NCBI GenBank assembly: GCA_015057435.1
Contig: SVEJ01000010.1
Location: 1-64,000 of the forward strand
Direction of reading: 5' to 3'
DNA: 64,000 nucleotides
Origin: Lachnospiraceae bacterium
GTDB taxonomy: Bacteria; Bacillota; Clostridia; Lachnospirales; Lachnospiraceae
A program made the translations under genes and the position numbers. Under the pieces are notes generated by a model that saw only the letters and a program-made list of their open reading frames with translations, searched no databases and was not told the DNA's origin. Each line of letters begins with the position of its first letter. Position 1 is the first letter of the stretch. This document shows, in pieces, positions 28,288 through 37,176 of this stretch.

Positions 28288-30258
28288 ATGAACAAAGAAC
28301 AGGTAGCACGCAGATTACAAAACTTACAATCTGCTATTAATAACAAGCAACCGGGAGTAACATGGATTCCGTATTACAAATACAGCGAAAAGGTAAATCA
28401 ATACATTCAGCTTTACAAACAAAAAAGTGAAATTTCTATAGAAACAAATATTAGAGAAAAAACTGATTTGGCTTTAAAATCAATGTGCATCGACAAAGCA
28501 ATCGATGATTATCTCAAAAGTAAACATTTTCACTTTCAAAACATCGGCATCATCCCACATCCGTTCCAACATGCCCCAAAAACCGCTGTCTTGTTGCTTT
28601 ATTCGAAAGAACGTATATCAATCACTTATGAAGTATTAGACAAAAAGTCGGACGACATAATACACGCCGGTGTATCACGCAACAAAAAGTATCATCGTAT
28701 ATCCGTCACCAACTTAGATGACGGAAAGAACCGAATACGTTTGAAAATGTTGGATGGAGATGACAATTACGTATGTGAACGAACAATATCTATCTGGTTA
28801 AGGGGCGTCAACCCTCTAGTGAATCCAATTCACAAAACAGAAAACTATAACAAAAGCGCATATTCAAACATTTTGATAACCGGAGGAGCAGATAGACCGT
28901 TTGTATTCCACAATGATGGTTCTCTCATGCATTACCTCAATGTCAACACAACTTCTTACGGAATTCTGCCTTTAACAAAAGATCGTTTTCTTTGGCCGGT
29001 TGCAAAGATTTTAGCTCCGTCATATGCCAACCCACATTCGTGTTTATTATACGAGATGGACTACATGGGACGTATTCACAGAACACTTCGTGTGCCAAAG
29101 GGACTGCATCACTTTGCGTGTCTTCTTCCAAACAATCATATTGTATCAATCAGCAGTTCTAACGAAGAACATACTGAAGATATTTTGGTGGAAATTGACA
29201 GGACTACCGGTGAAATTGTTCGCACGGTCTACGCGAAAGATTTGTTCGGTACCCATCTAATGGATCAGACGGATTGGGCACATCCAAACTCTATCGAATA
29301 CGATGCAAACGATGACAGCATGCTTGTGTGTTTCAGAAACATCCACACAATTGCTAAATTCAACTGGAGCACGCTCGAACTGCATTGGATAATATCGCCC
29401 GCCCAATTATGGAAGGGTACCCCGCTCGAAAACAAAGTGCTCCAAACTGTAGGCACATTCCATCACAGTTTTCAGGCACATGCTGCACACGAATTAAAAG
29501 AATTCGGCAACAAAAACAGAAATTACCGATTTTATCTTGTATTTGATAACCATCGTCTCAACAGACGTCCTCTTCCCGGATATACCGAAGACGGTTATTC
29601 GTATATTAACATTTATGGTGTTAACGAAAGCACAATGGAAGTCAAGCAATTCAAACATTTACAAATCGATATGTCGGTCATTCGTTCTAATGCATTGTAT
29701 TGTCATGAAGAAAACCGCATTTTCAACATGTCCGGATGCATGCGAAAAAGCAAAAAACCAGAGTATCGGGGAAAAATTGAAGAGTACGACTACGACACAC
29801 ACCGTGTACTGAATCGTTGGATGATAGAAAAAGATTTCTTTAGTGCTTATCCTTTTGAATGGGAAAGTGATGATTATAGTGCGCCAATTGGTGATCCGGA
29901 CACACATCGGTACGACTGCGGAAGCGCAGACCTTTTTATTCCATTTCCGGACAACCTGCCAAAAGAAACAAACGAATGTCTAAATGAAGAATGGTATGCA
30001 AATCCATATATTGAAGAACAATATCTGTACTTTTACACAACCGATCATGCGATAGATGCACTGGTATTACAGGGCTCTAATCACATTTATCACCGTGATT
30101 ATACGGATACAGTTCAGACATACGACGTTCACCGCGACAGAAAATACTATTGTGTCGTTTCACTAAAAGAGCTGCCAACCGACCATTATAAAATCAAATT
30201 AATTAAAAACGGCCTCTTATATGACACAGGTGATTATATAGATATAAAACGAATTTAA
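28288..30258 (+). CDS. Arylsulfotransferase (ASST) family protein, cytoplasmic form
   Basis: The 656-residue protein has an N-terminal helical region (1-85), an Ig-like beta domain (about 90-175), then a propeller resembling arylsulfate sulfotransferases. The hallmark is DWAHPNSIEYD at 329-339, with a histidine-rich FHHSFQAHAAHEL stretch some 70 residues later. ASST transfers sulfate between phenols via a histidine intermediate. Characterised enzymes are periplasmic, but no signal peptide is visible here. Substrate and even sulfotransfer are therefore uncertain. AGAGGGG precedes the ATG. It is followed by a terminator and the PHP gene. Confidence 0.75.
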   Translation: MNKEQVARRLQNLQSAINNKQPGVTWIPYYKYSEKVNQYIQLYKQKSEISIETNIREKTDLALKSMCIDKAIDDYLKSKHFHFQNIGIIPHPFQHAPKTAVLLLYSKERISITYEVLDKKSDDIIHAGVSRNKKYHRISVTNLDDGKNRIRLKMLDGDDNYVCERTISIWLRGVNPLVNPIHKTENYNKSAYSNILITGGADRPFVFHNDGSLMHYLNVNTTSYGILPLTKDRFLWPVAKILAPSYANPHSCLLYEMDYMGRIHRTLRVPKGLHHFACLLPNNHIVSISSSNEEHTEDILVEIDRTTGEIVRTVYAKDLFGTHLMDQTDWAHPNSIEYDANDDSMLVCFRNIHTIAKFNWSTLELHWIISPAQLWKGTPLENKVLQTVGTFHHSFQAHAAHELKEFGNKNRNYRFYLVFDNHRLNRRPLPGYTEDGYSYINIYGVNESTMEVKQFKHLQIDMSVIRSNALYCHEENRIFNMSGCMRKSKKPEYRGKIEEYDYDTHRVLNRWMIEKDFFSAYPFEWESDDYSAPIGDPDTHRYDCGSADLFIPFPDNLPKETNECLNEEWYANPYIEEQYLYFYTTDHAIDALVLQGSNHIYHRDYTDTVQTYDVHRDRKYYCVVSLKELPTDHYKIKLIKNGLLYDTGDYIDIKRI

Positions 30259-30269
30259 TCTATCTTTTT

Positions 30270-30308
30270 AAAAATAGTTATGTATAATAGATATGCATAA
30301 CTATTTTT
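30270..30308 (+). terminator. Intrinsic terminator after the ASST-like gene
   Basis: Arms AAAAATAGTTATG (30270-30282) and CATAACTATTTTT (30296-30308) pair over 13 bp and end in a T-run. The structure ends 17 nt before the PHP start codon, so it could also attenuate that gene. Confidence 0.65.
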
Positions 30309-30325
30309 ATTAGGAGATTACACTT

Positions 30326-31189
30326 ATGAATACAATCGATTTGCATGTACATTCCAATGCGTCAGACGGTTCTCTTTCCCCTGAAGAAGTCGTATCTCTT
30401 GCTTCAAATGCAGGTCTTCGCTCATTCGCACTTACCGATCACGATACAATAGACGGAATCGAACGCGCAATTACTTTTGCAAAACAATTTGAAAACCTCT
30501 GTCTCATTCCGGGTATCGAATTGTCATGCTATTACGGCAAGCGGGAAATTCACATTGTCGGTCTTTATATCGACTACAAGAATCCTGTTTTTTTAGACGG
30601 TGTCCTACAGCTTAAAAGGGCACGCGAAGAAAGAAATGAACGCATGGTGCAAAACTTCATCGACGCCGGCATATCACTCTCAATCGAAGATCTAAAACAC
30701 GGTAACCCTGACAGCGTCATCACAAGGGCACATTTTGCCAGAGTGTTAGTCGAAAAAGGATACTGCAAAGATAAACAGGAAGCATTTGATAAATATCTTG
30801 GCATTGGCTGTCCGTATTATCTGCCAAAGCCAAAAGTAACACCGGAACACGTACTGCATTTATTAAATGAAGCCGGTGCAACAGCAATCTTAGCACACCC
30901 TTATTCCTACAAGATGTCAAAACCGGAAGTGGAAACTCTTCTTGACTATCTCATCCCGCTTGGATTATCCGGCATGGAATGCTATTATTCCACTTACGAT
31001 AACGGCCAGACATCCGAACTGCGTAGCATCGCACACAAAAAGGGGTTACTTGTTTCCGGCGGTTCTGATTTCCACGGCGTTGTAAAACCTGACATTTCTA
31101 TCGGAACCGGACGTGGTAATCTTTGCATATCCGAAAAACTTCTTGAACGAATCAAGGAACATCGAATTGCAAATAATTTGCCAATATAA
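30326..31189 (+). CDS. PHP-domain phosphoesterase (TrpH/YciV-like)
   Basis: The 287-residue protein has the metal-binding PHP motifs DLHVHSNASDGSLSPEE (5-21), LTDHDTIDG, PGIELSC, ILAHPYSY and GGSDFHG. Relatives hydrolyse 3',5'-nucleoside bisphosphates or trim RNA 5' ends. The length is normal for the TrpH type. GGAGA precedes the ATG. Confidence 0.88.
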   Translation: MNTIDLHVHSNASDGSLSPEEVVSLASNAGLRSFALTDHDTIDGIERAITFAKQFENLCLIPGIELSCYYGKREIHIVGLYIDYKNPVFLDGVLQLKRAREERNERMVQNFIDAGISLSIEDLKHGNPDSVITRAHFARVLVEKGYCKDKQEAFDKYLGIGCPYYLPKPKVTPEHVLHLLNEAGATAILAHPYSYKMSKPEVETLLDYLIPLGLSGMECYYSTYDNGQTSELRSIAHKKGLLVSGGSDFHGVVKPDISIGTGRGNLCISEKLLERIKEHRIANNLPI

Positions 31190-31206
31190 AATACAGAACA
31201 AAAAAA

Positions 31207-31228
31207 CCGGAAGGTTCATCCCTTCCGG
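31207..31228. terminator. Bidirectional terminator between PHP gene and yajC
   Basis: CCGGAAGG / CCTTCCGG stem with a six-base loop. It is flanked by AAAAAA on one side and CTTTTTG on the other. Confidence 0.9.
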
Positions 31229-31243
31229 CTTTTTGTTCTAAGC

Positions 31244-31576
31244 TTACTCTTCTATCTCTTCATCTGCCTTCTGCACTTCAGCAATTGCATTCTTGTGCAT
31301 TGGAATACGGCAGTTCTTGTTGTTACCAAACTCAACAATCACAGTGTCATCTACTACGTCTAATACTACGCCATAGAAACCACCTGTTGTCATGATGTTG
31401 TCACCTGCCTGAATCGCATTACGAAGCTCATCCATCTGCTTTTGCTGTTTCTTCTGTGGACGAATTAACAAAAAATACATAATTGCTAACCAACCTACTA
31501 ACATAAGTACTGTCATAACCAACGAACCACCTTGCGCTGCCTGCTGCGCATTTGCATTCAAAAATGTTGCATACAT
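31244..31576 (-). CDS. yajC: Preprotein translocase subunit YajC
   Basis: The 110-residue protein has one membrane helix (about 19-39, VMTVLMLVGWLAIMYFLLIRP) followed by the conserved PQKKQQKQMDEL and a GD.I.T.GG.YG.V beta domain (GDNIMTTGGFYGVVLDV). YajC associates with SecDF at the Sec translocon. It follows tgt, the usual tgt-yajC arrangement. AAAAGGAG precedes the ATG. Confidence 0.95.
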   Translation of the reverse strand: MYATFLNANAQQAAQGGSLVMTVLMLVGWLAIMYFLLIRPQKKQQKQMDELRNAIQAGDNIMTTGGFYGVVLDVVDDTVIVEFGNNKNCRIPMHKNAIAEVQKADEEIEE

Positions 31577-31647
31577 AAATCTAATCTCCTTTTACTATTA
31601 ATATATTAGCTTTCATAAATCGCGAAATCTCTCATTGTCATTCGCAT

Positions 31648-32778
31648 TTACTCTCCCTGTTCGAAGCCATCCAAACGCATCTTCTTATACTCTGCATAGC
31701 GTTCTTCTTCAATCGCTTCGCGAATCTCACTCATCATATTATTATAAAAATGCAAATTATGCAAGACACAAAGACGCATTCCAAGCATTTCTTTTGCTTT
31801 TAATAAATGACGAATATACGCTCTTGAATAATTCCGGCATGCAGGGCAATTACACTCCTCAGAAATCGGACGTGCATCTAGCTCATACTTTGCATTAAAT
31901 AAGTTAAGTTTGCCGCGATTCGTATAGACATGACCATGTCTACCGTTACGACTCGGATATACGCAGTCAAAGAAATCAACGCCTCTATCCACCGCTTCTA
32001 GTATATTCGCCGGCGTTCCTACACCCATTAGATAAGTCGGTTTATCTTCCGGTAAAAATGGTACCGTCGCCTCAATAATGCGATACATATCTTCATGAGA
32101 CTCTCCTACCGCCAGACCACCAATGGCATATCCGTCTAAGTTCATATCAGATATGACTTTAGCATGCTCCACACGGATATCTTCGTGGATACCACCCTGG
32201 TTAATACCGAACAATAACTGATTCTTATTAATGGTATCCTCTAACCCATTCAATCTCTTCATCTCTGTCTGACATCTGGCAAGCCATCTTGTCGTTCTCT
32301 CCACAGAGTTTTGAATATATTCCTTAGTAGCCAGACTTGGTGCACACTCATCAAACGCCATCGCTATTGTGGATGCCAGATTGGACTGAATCTGCATGCT
32401 CTCTTCCGGTCCCATGAAAATCTTACGACCATCCACATGAGAATTGAAATACACGCCTTCTTCCTTAATCTTGCGAAGCCCTGCAAGGGAAAAGACCTGA
32501 AATCCGCCTGAATCCGTGAGGATTGGCTTATCCCAGTTCATAAACTTGTGCAAACCACCCATCTGCTTTACAATCTGATCTCCCGGTCTTACATGAAGAT
32601 GATAGGTGTTGGATAATTCCACCTGTGTACCAATCTCCTGTAAATCAGTAGTTGCCACCGCACCCTTAATCGCAGCCGCAGTTCCTACATTCATAAATAC
32701 CGGGGTCTGTATCGTTCCGTGCACCGTTTCCATCGTAGCACGTTTTGCATTGCCATCTTTCTTAATTACTTTGTACAT
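31648..32778 (-). CDS. tgt: tRNA-guanine transglycosylase
   Basis: The 376-residue TIM-barrel enzyme exchanges guanine 34 for preQ1 in tRNAs with GUN anticodons. Visible landmarks are LTDSGGFQVFSLA with an active-site Asp, GINQGG, GGLAVGE, GVDFFDCVYPSRNGRHG with the nucleophilic Asp, and the zinc site CNCPAC with a downstream His. ATG at 32778 has GGAGG at 32786-32790; the frame extension to 32817 is unsupported. Confidence 0.96.
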   Translation of the reverse strand: MYKVIKKDGNAKRATMETVHGTIQTPVFMNVGTAAAIKGAVATTDLQEIGTQVELSNTYHLHVRPGDQIVKQMGGLHKFMNWDKPILTDSGGFQVFSLAGLRKIKEEGVYFNSHVDGRKIFMGPEESMQIQSNLASTIAMAFDECAPSLATKEYIQNSVERTTRWLARCQTEMKRLNGLEDTINKNQLLFGINQGGIHEDIRVEHAKVISDMNLDGYAIGGLAVGESHEDMYRIIEATVPFLPEDKPTYLMGVGTPANILEAVDRGVDFFDCVYPSRNGRHGHVYTNRGKLNLFNAKYELDARPISEECNCPACRNYSRAYIRHLLKAKEMLGMRLCVLHNLHFYNNMMSEIREAIEEERYAEYKKMRLDGFEQGE

Positions 32779-32958
32779 TTTTGTTCCTCCAAGAACATAT
32801 CTTTTACACCGTCTCATTATCGAAAAACGAATGAGCCTCTACTGTCAAAACATCATAATCATCTGTCTTCGCAGACATTTAATCAAGTCAACATTGTACC
32901 GAACTCTTCCATTATTTTCAAGTGTATTCATGGCTTATTTTCATATCTGACATTTCAT

Positions 32959-34779
32959 CTATTCTGCACGAAAAAATGTATGAATTTCCTCCGCCACCTT
33001 CGGCGTGATACCACTGACTTGTTCTAGTTCTTCTAACGTTGCATTCTTAATCTTATCGATCTCCTTAAAATGCTGCATAAGTGCCTTACGTCTGGCAGGT
33101 CCCACACCCGGAATATCATCCAATATACTTCGCACCTGTTCTTTCCCACGAAGCAGCTTGTGGTAAGTAATAGCAAATCGATGCGCTTCATCCTGTAGTC
33201 TCGTAATCATTCCAAATACTTCGCTATTCTTCGGAAAGCTAATTTCTTCGTTATTGTAGTAAAGCCCTCTCGTTCTATGGTTGTCATCCTTCACCATACC
33301 GCACACAGGAATATGCAGATTCAGGTTCTCTAACACCTTCAAAGCGACATTAACCTGTCCCTTACCACCATCCATCATAATCACATCCGGATAGACATCA
33401 AAACGCTCATCGGTAAAACGTCTTGTAAGCACCTCTTCCATACTCTTGTAATCATCCGGACCACTGACAGTACGGAGCTTAAACTTACGGTATGCATTCT
33501 TCCTTGCACGACCTTTTTCAAACACTACCATAGACGCCACGGATTGGTATCCGCTCGTATTGGATATGTCAAATGCTTCTAACCGGTCAGCCTTAGGAAG
33601 TCCAAGCATTGCAGCCAACTCATTCGCCGCACCCACTGTTCTTGCTTCCTCGCGCTTGATTTTTTCCAAATCTCTTGAAAGCACAACATAAGCATTCTCT
33701 CTTGCCAAATCTATCATCTTCGATTTCTCGCCCTTCATCGGCGTGATAATATGCACACGTCCTCCGCGGCGTTCTCCAAGCCAGCGTTCAAGCAATTCAT
33801 AATCATCCACTTCGAACTCAGTCAGCAATTCATTCGGGATAAATGGTGTTCCCGCATAATACTGTTTGATAAAGGTCTCCATAATCTGCGAACCGGTATC
33901 CTCTCCGGTATGCTCCATGTGAAAATGTTCCCTTCCAAGGAGCTTGCCATCTCTCACAAAGAATACCGAAACGACCGTTTCTTCATCTTTTCTTGCCATA
34001 GCTATGACATCTCTGTCGATTCCTCCGTTTTTCACAACTCGTTGCGAACCGGTGACATGCTTGACACTTTCAATCAAATCTCTGAATTCTGCCGCTTCCT
34101 CAAATTCATACGCTGCGGCTTTTTCTTTCATTTTCCCTTCTAAGTCCTTGATGACTTTCTTATAGTCTCCATTTAAAAAAGCTAACAGATTGTCGATACG
34201 TTTCCCGTATTCTTCCTTCGAAATATATCCCTGACACGGTGCTGCACACTGCTTCATCTGATAGTATAGACAAGGGCGTCCCACCCCAATCTCTTTTGGT
34301 AAAGACTTGTTACAGGTACGTATTCCGTATAGTTTCTTCACAAGTTCTATCGTATCCTTCACCGCAGTCGCACTCGTATACGGTCCAAAATACTTCGCAC
34401 CGTCTCTCTTCATCTGACGGGCAAACAACACCCTCGGAAAATCCTCCTGCACCGTCACCTTCATAAACGGATAGCTCTTGTCATCCTTTAACATGGTATT
34501 GTACTTCGGATGATGTTCTTTAATCAGATTATTCTCCAACACCAATGCTTCTAATTCTGAGTCCGTCACAATATACTCAAAATAGTGAATCAAAGTAATC
34601 ATCTTCTCAATCTTCGGTCCACGGTTATTAACCTTGCGAAAATAAGAGCTTACTCTGCGCTTTAGGTTGATTGCTTTACCCACATAGATAATCTCGTCAC
34701 TTTCTGCATGCATGAGATATACCCCCGGCTGCTCCGGTAATTTCTTCAGTTCTTCTTTGATATCAAATCCGTCTTTCAT
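32959..34779 (-). CDS. uvrC: UvrABC excinuclease subunit C
   Basis: The 606-residue nuclease makes the dual incisions in nucleotide excision repair. Domains in order: GIY-YIG (about 10-90, PGVYLMHAESDEIIYVGKAI), a cysteine-containing region (PCLYYQMKQCAAPCQGYIS), UVR motif for UvrB contact (about 200-235), RNase H-like endonuclease (about 370-530, EAFDISNTSGYQSVASMVVF and MMDGGKGQVN), and a double helix-hairpin-helix at the C-terminus (DIPGVGPARRKALMQHF, VSGITPKVAEEIHTFF). ATG at 34779 has GAGG 8 nt upstream; an ATG at 34791 lacks one. Confidence 0.96.
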   Translation of the reverse strand: MKDGFDIKEELKKLPEQPGVYLMHAESDEIIYVGKAINLKRRVSSYFRKVNNRGPKIEKMITLIHYFEYIVTDSELEALVLENNLIKEHHPKYNTMLKDDKSYPFMKVTVQEDFPRVLFARQMKRDGAKYFGPYTSATAVKDTIELVKKLYGIRTCNKSLPKEIGVGRPCLYYQMKQCAAPCQGYISKEEYGKRIDNLLAFLNGDYKKVIKDLEGKMKEKAAAYEFEEAAEFRDLIESVKHVTGSQRVVKNGGIDRDVIAMARKDEETVVSVFFVRDGKLLGREHFHMEHTGEDTGSQIMETFIKQYYAGTPFIPNELLTEFEVDDYELLERWLGERRGGRVHIITPMKGEKSKMIDLARENAYVVLSRDLEKIKREEARTVGAANELAAMLGLPKADRLEAFDISNTSGYQSVASMVVFEKGRARKNAYRKFKLRTVSGPDDYKSMEEVLTRRFTDERFDVYPDVIMMDGGKGQVNVALKVLENLNLHIPVCGMVKDDNHRTRGLYYNNEEISFPKNSEVFGMITRLQDEAHRFAITYHKLLRGKEQVRSILDDIPGVGPARRKALMQHFKEIDKIKNATLEELEQVSGITPKVAEEIHTFFRAE

Positions 34780-34821
34780 TGATTGCCTCATTCATTTACA
34801 AATTTGTACTATTTAAATCAG

Positions 34822-35925
34822 TCAGGCTTTAATTTTTGAAATAATCTTCTTATCATTCCTTTTTGCAAAATCACTCAAAGAATAAGAGCGAATCCTTTGA
34901 TTGACTATATTCGGAATCAAGAAACCATTGTTTGTGAGCTTGGCACAACGATTAATAATCGTTTTATTGGTTACACCCACCACTTTACTTACCTCAATTG
35001 GTGTAAATTCTAACAACCTATTTTTCAAAAGGAAACACAAAAAATCTTTCTCTTTTACATTTAGATAGGATAGACTTCCATCCAAATCATCTACTTGCGC
35101 ACCCTTTGACAATTCGTATACTTTGTTGGAATATAATTCCACCATACGCAAAAAATAATTCACCCAAATTTCCGGATGAGGCGGATTCTCTCTGCCTGAA
35201 TAATACAATGTAGGCAACCCCATCTGAAGGGATTCATAATATTCATCAATATCATAAGCAAAATACTCTTCCAGCGAACCGATTCCGTTAAACCCATAGC
35301 CATACAAATCCAATATATAACCCGACATCAATCTTGCAGTTCTCCCATTGCCATCCTCAAAAGGATGAATCGTCACCAACTGGTAATGAACCACGGCTGC
35401 AATAATCAACGGGTGATCATCCGTCGTATTCACATACATGACCAGTTCTTCCAAAAGTTCTGGTACGTCTATATATTCCGGCGGAATATAATCCGGTTGT
35501 CCACTAATCGAGTCATATACCGCAAATAACACGCCTGGCGGAGTCGGGCCTCTTAATCCTATCTTTTCTTTTGCTGCACCCTTTTCAACTAGTGCCTGCA
35601 CCTCCAAAATCATCTCTTTGGAAAAAGGTTCTTTTTTCTTTCGTTTGTCCTCCAAGAAATTAAGTGCCAGAAAATAATTTCTAATCTCCTGTTCAGGTTT
35701 TAGAAAATGCTTATGCTCATCTCTTTCAATAACTTCATCAGCTTGCTCCTCCGTAAGTGGATTTCCCTCAATCTTATTGGATGCATAAGAACTTTTTTTC
35801 TTGGAGTTTTTCCTTAATCTATTCTTTGTTATAGGTGGTAATTCTATGGTACTTAATGAAAATCGATTCTCGTCTATCGATGATATTTTTTTCAATAAGT
35901 CATTCGTTAGCGTAACCTTTATCAT
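34822..35925 (-). CDS. Fic-domain protein, class II (self-inhibited AMP transferase type)
   Basis: About 367 residues. The Fic core motif HPFEDGNGRTAR (187-198) is intact, with the catalytic His and phosphate-binding loop, so nucleotidyl (probably AMP) transfer is expected. An inhibitory helix motif (S/T)xxxE(G/N), here SNKIEG (49-54), lies N-terminal to the core and defines class II Fic proteins. A C-terminal winged-helix region (LLEFTPIEVSKVVGVTNKTI) may bind DNA or form dimers. GGAGG lies 9 nt before the ATG at 35925. No toxin-antitoxin partner is adjacent. It sits alone between uvrC and dapB, as an accessory gene might. Confidence 0.9.
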   Translation of the reverse strand: MIKVTLTNDLLKKISSIDENRFSLSTIELPPITKNRLRKNSKKKSSYASNKIEGNPLTEEQADEVIERDEHKHFLKPEQEIRNYFLALNFLEDKRKKKEPFSKEMILEVQALVEKGAAKEKIGLRGPTPPGVLFAVYDSISGQPDYIPPEYIDVPELLEELVMYVNTTDDHPLIIAAVVHYQLVTIHPFEDGNGRTARLMSGYILDLYGYGFNGIGSLEEYFAYDIDEYYESLQMGLPTLYYSGRENPPHPEIWVNYFLRMVELYSNKVYELSKGAQVDDLDGSLSYLNVKEKDFLCFLLKNRLLEFTPIEVSKVVGVTNKTIINRCAKLTNNGFLIPNIVNQRIRSYSLSDFAKRNDKKIISKIKA

Positions 35926-36063
35926 AGTCATTATCCTCCAATTCATTCTCTTATAGATATTATATGATATATGTAAAAAATATTCCATTATATTTTCACT
36001 ATTTTTACACTATTTCACCTAATACATGATTGCTGATCATCTGACTTATCTTCCCCACTCAAA

Positions 36064-36098
36064 AAGGCTCATTGGTATTCTTTCTACCTCCGAGCCTT
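36064..36098 (-). terminator. Intrinsic terminator of dapB
   Basis: AAGGCTC (36064-36070) pairs with GAGCCTT (36092-36098), with an inner GGTA/TACC helix. On the minus strand the stem runs into TTTTTGAG. Confidence 0.8.
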
Positions 36099-36107
36099 AT
36101 CACATTC

Positions 36108-36869
36108 TTATTTCGCATCAATTACATCTGCCATATCATACATGCCTGCCGGCTTACCGGCTAAGAACTTACCTGCCTCAATGGCACCCTTAGCAAATAC
36201 AGACTTAGAATATGCTGTGTGATTAAATGTAATCACTTCGTCTGTACCTGCAAAAATCACATCATGTACACCAACAATGGTTCCTCCGCGAACTGCCGAC
36301 AATCCGATTTCCTTATCAGGTCTAGCCTCGCTTCTCTGACTTCTGTCATAGACATATTCGTACTCATTGCCTAATGCTTCATTCACTGAATCAGCAAGTG
36401 CAAGTGCTGTACCGCTTGGTGCATCCTTCTTCAATCTATGATGCTGTTCTACCACTTCGATATCGTATCCTGCCGGACCAAATACCTTCGCAGCATCCTT
36501 CAAAAGCTTTAACAATGTATTAATTCCAAGAGACATATTTGCAGATTTCAAAATCGCCACATCCTTACTTGTCTCTTTTACCTTCGCAATCTGTTCCTCT
36601 GTAAGACCTGTTGTACAAAGTACAATCGGAATATTCTTCTCCTTACCAAATGTAAGCAGATTATCGACAGCAACTGCTGCAGCAAAATCAACAATTACAT
36701 CTGCTTCCACATTACAATCAAAAATGTTCGTAAATACCGGATAACCATTATCCCTGTTATCTACTACATCTATTCCGGCAACAATCTCTATATCTGAATC
36801 CTTGGCAACCAACTCTGTAATCACCTGACCCATATGACCGTTACAGCCATGCATAATCATCTTAACCAT
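36108..36869 (-). CDS. dapB: 4-hydroxy-tetrahydrodipicolinate reductase
   Basis: The 253-residue enzyme reduces HTPA to tetrahydrodipicolinate with NAD(P)H in the lysine/diaminopimelate pathway. The Rossmann motif is MIMHGCNGHMGQVI at 4-17. DapB-specific EQHHRLKKDAPSGTAL contains the catalytic His and Lys, and VRGGTIVGVHDVIFAG and FNHTAYSKSVFAKGA follow. AAAGGAGG precedes the ATG. It is encoded after dapA in the same direction, across a 307-base structured spacer. Confidence 0.96.
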   Translation of the reverse strand: MVKMIMHGCNGHMGQVITELVAKDSDIEIVAGIDVVDNRDNGYPVFTNIFDCNVEADVIVDFAAAVAVDNLLTFGKEKNIPIVLCTTGLTEEQIAKVKETSKDVAILKSANMSLGINTLLKLLKDAAKVFGPAGYDIEVVEQHHRLKKDAPSGTALALADSVNEALGNEYEYVYDRSQRSEARPDKEIGLSAVRGGTIVGVHDVIFAGTDEVITFNHTAYSKSVFAKGAIEAGKFLAGKPAGMYDMADVIDAK

Positions 36870-36918
36870 AAATTCACATCCTCCTTTTTATCTTCCCGAC
36901 TTTTTCGTTATTGAGGAC

Positions 36919-37138
36919 GATGAAACTTATGGTGTATATAAGAGAGTCTGTGTGCTGATGAATAATAACCGCGCTCCGTTTGTGCAAATCGTTCCACTGA
37001 GCCACAAACCATGTGTCCCCTTTTCAGCAAAGGCTTCAAGGGTACACTGTGTCTCAGTTCCACAGCACAAAATGTCGCACTTATTATTATTCATCAGCAC
37101 ACAGACAATCTAGTTTTTCCTAATAAATAAGTTTCATC
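36919..37138. repeat. 220-nt nested palindrome filling the dapA-dapB spacer
   Basis: Five inverted-repeat pairs nest in order: 36919-36930/37127-37138 (12 bp perfect), 36946-36968/37084-37106 (23 bp perfect), 36979-36985/37065-37071 (7 bp), 36996-37006/37048-37058 (11 bp, one mismatch), 37013-37022/37038-37047 (10 bp, one mismatch). The whole 307-base gap between the two genes (36870-37176) is otherwise empty of coding frames. It could be a miniature inverted-repeat element (MITE) or a large regulatory RNA hairpin in the dapA-dapB transcript. Confidence 0.8.
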
Positions 37139-37176
37139 TGTTCTTCAATAAATACAAACAAAAAGTCCCGCTTTTA

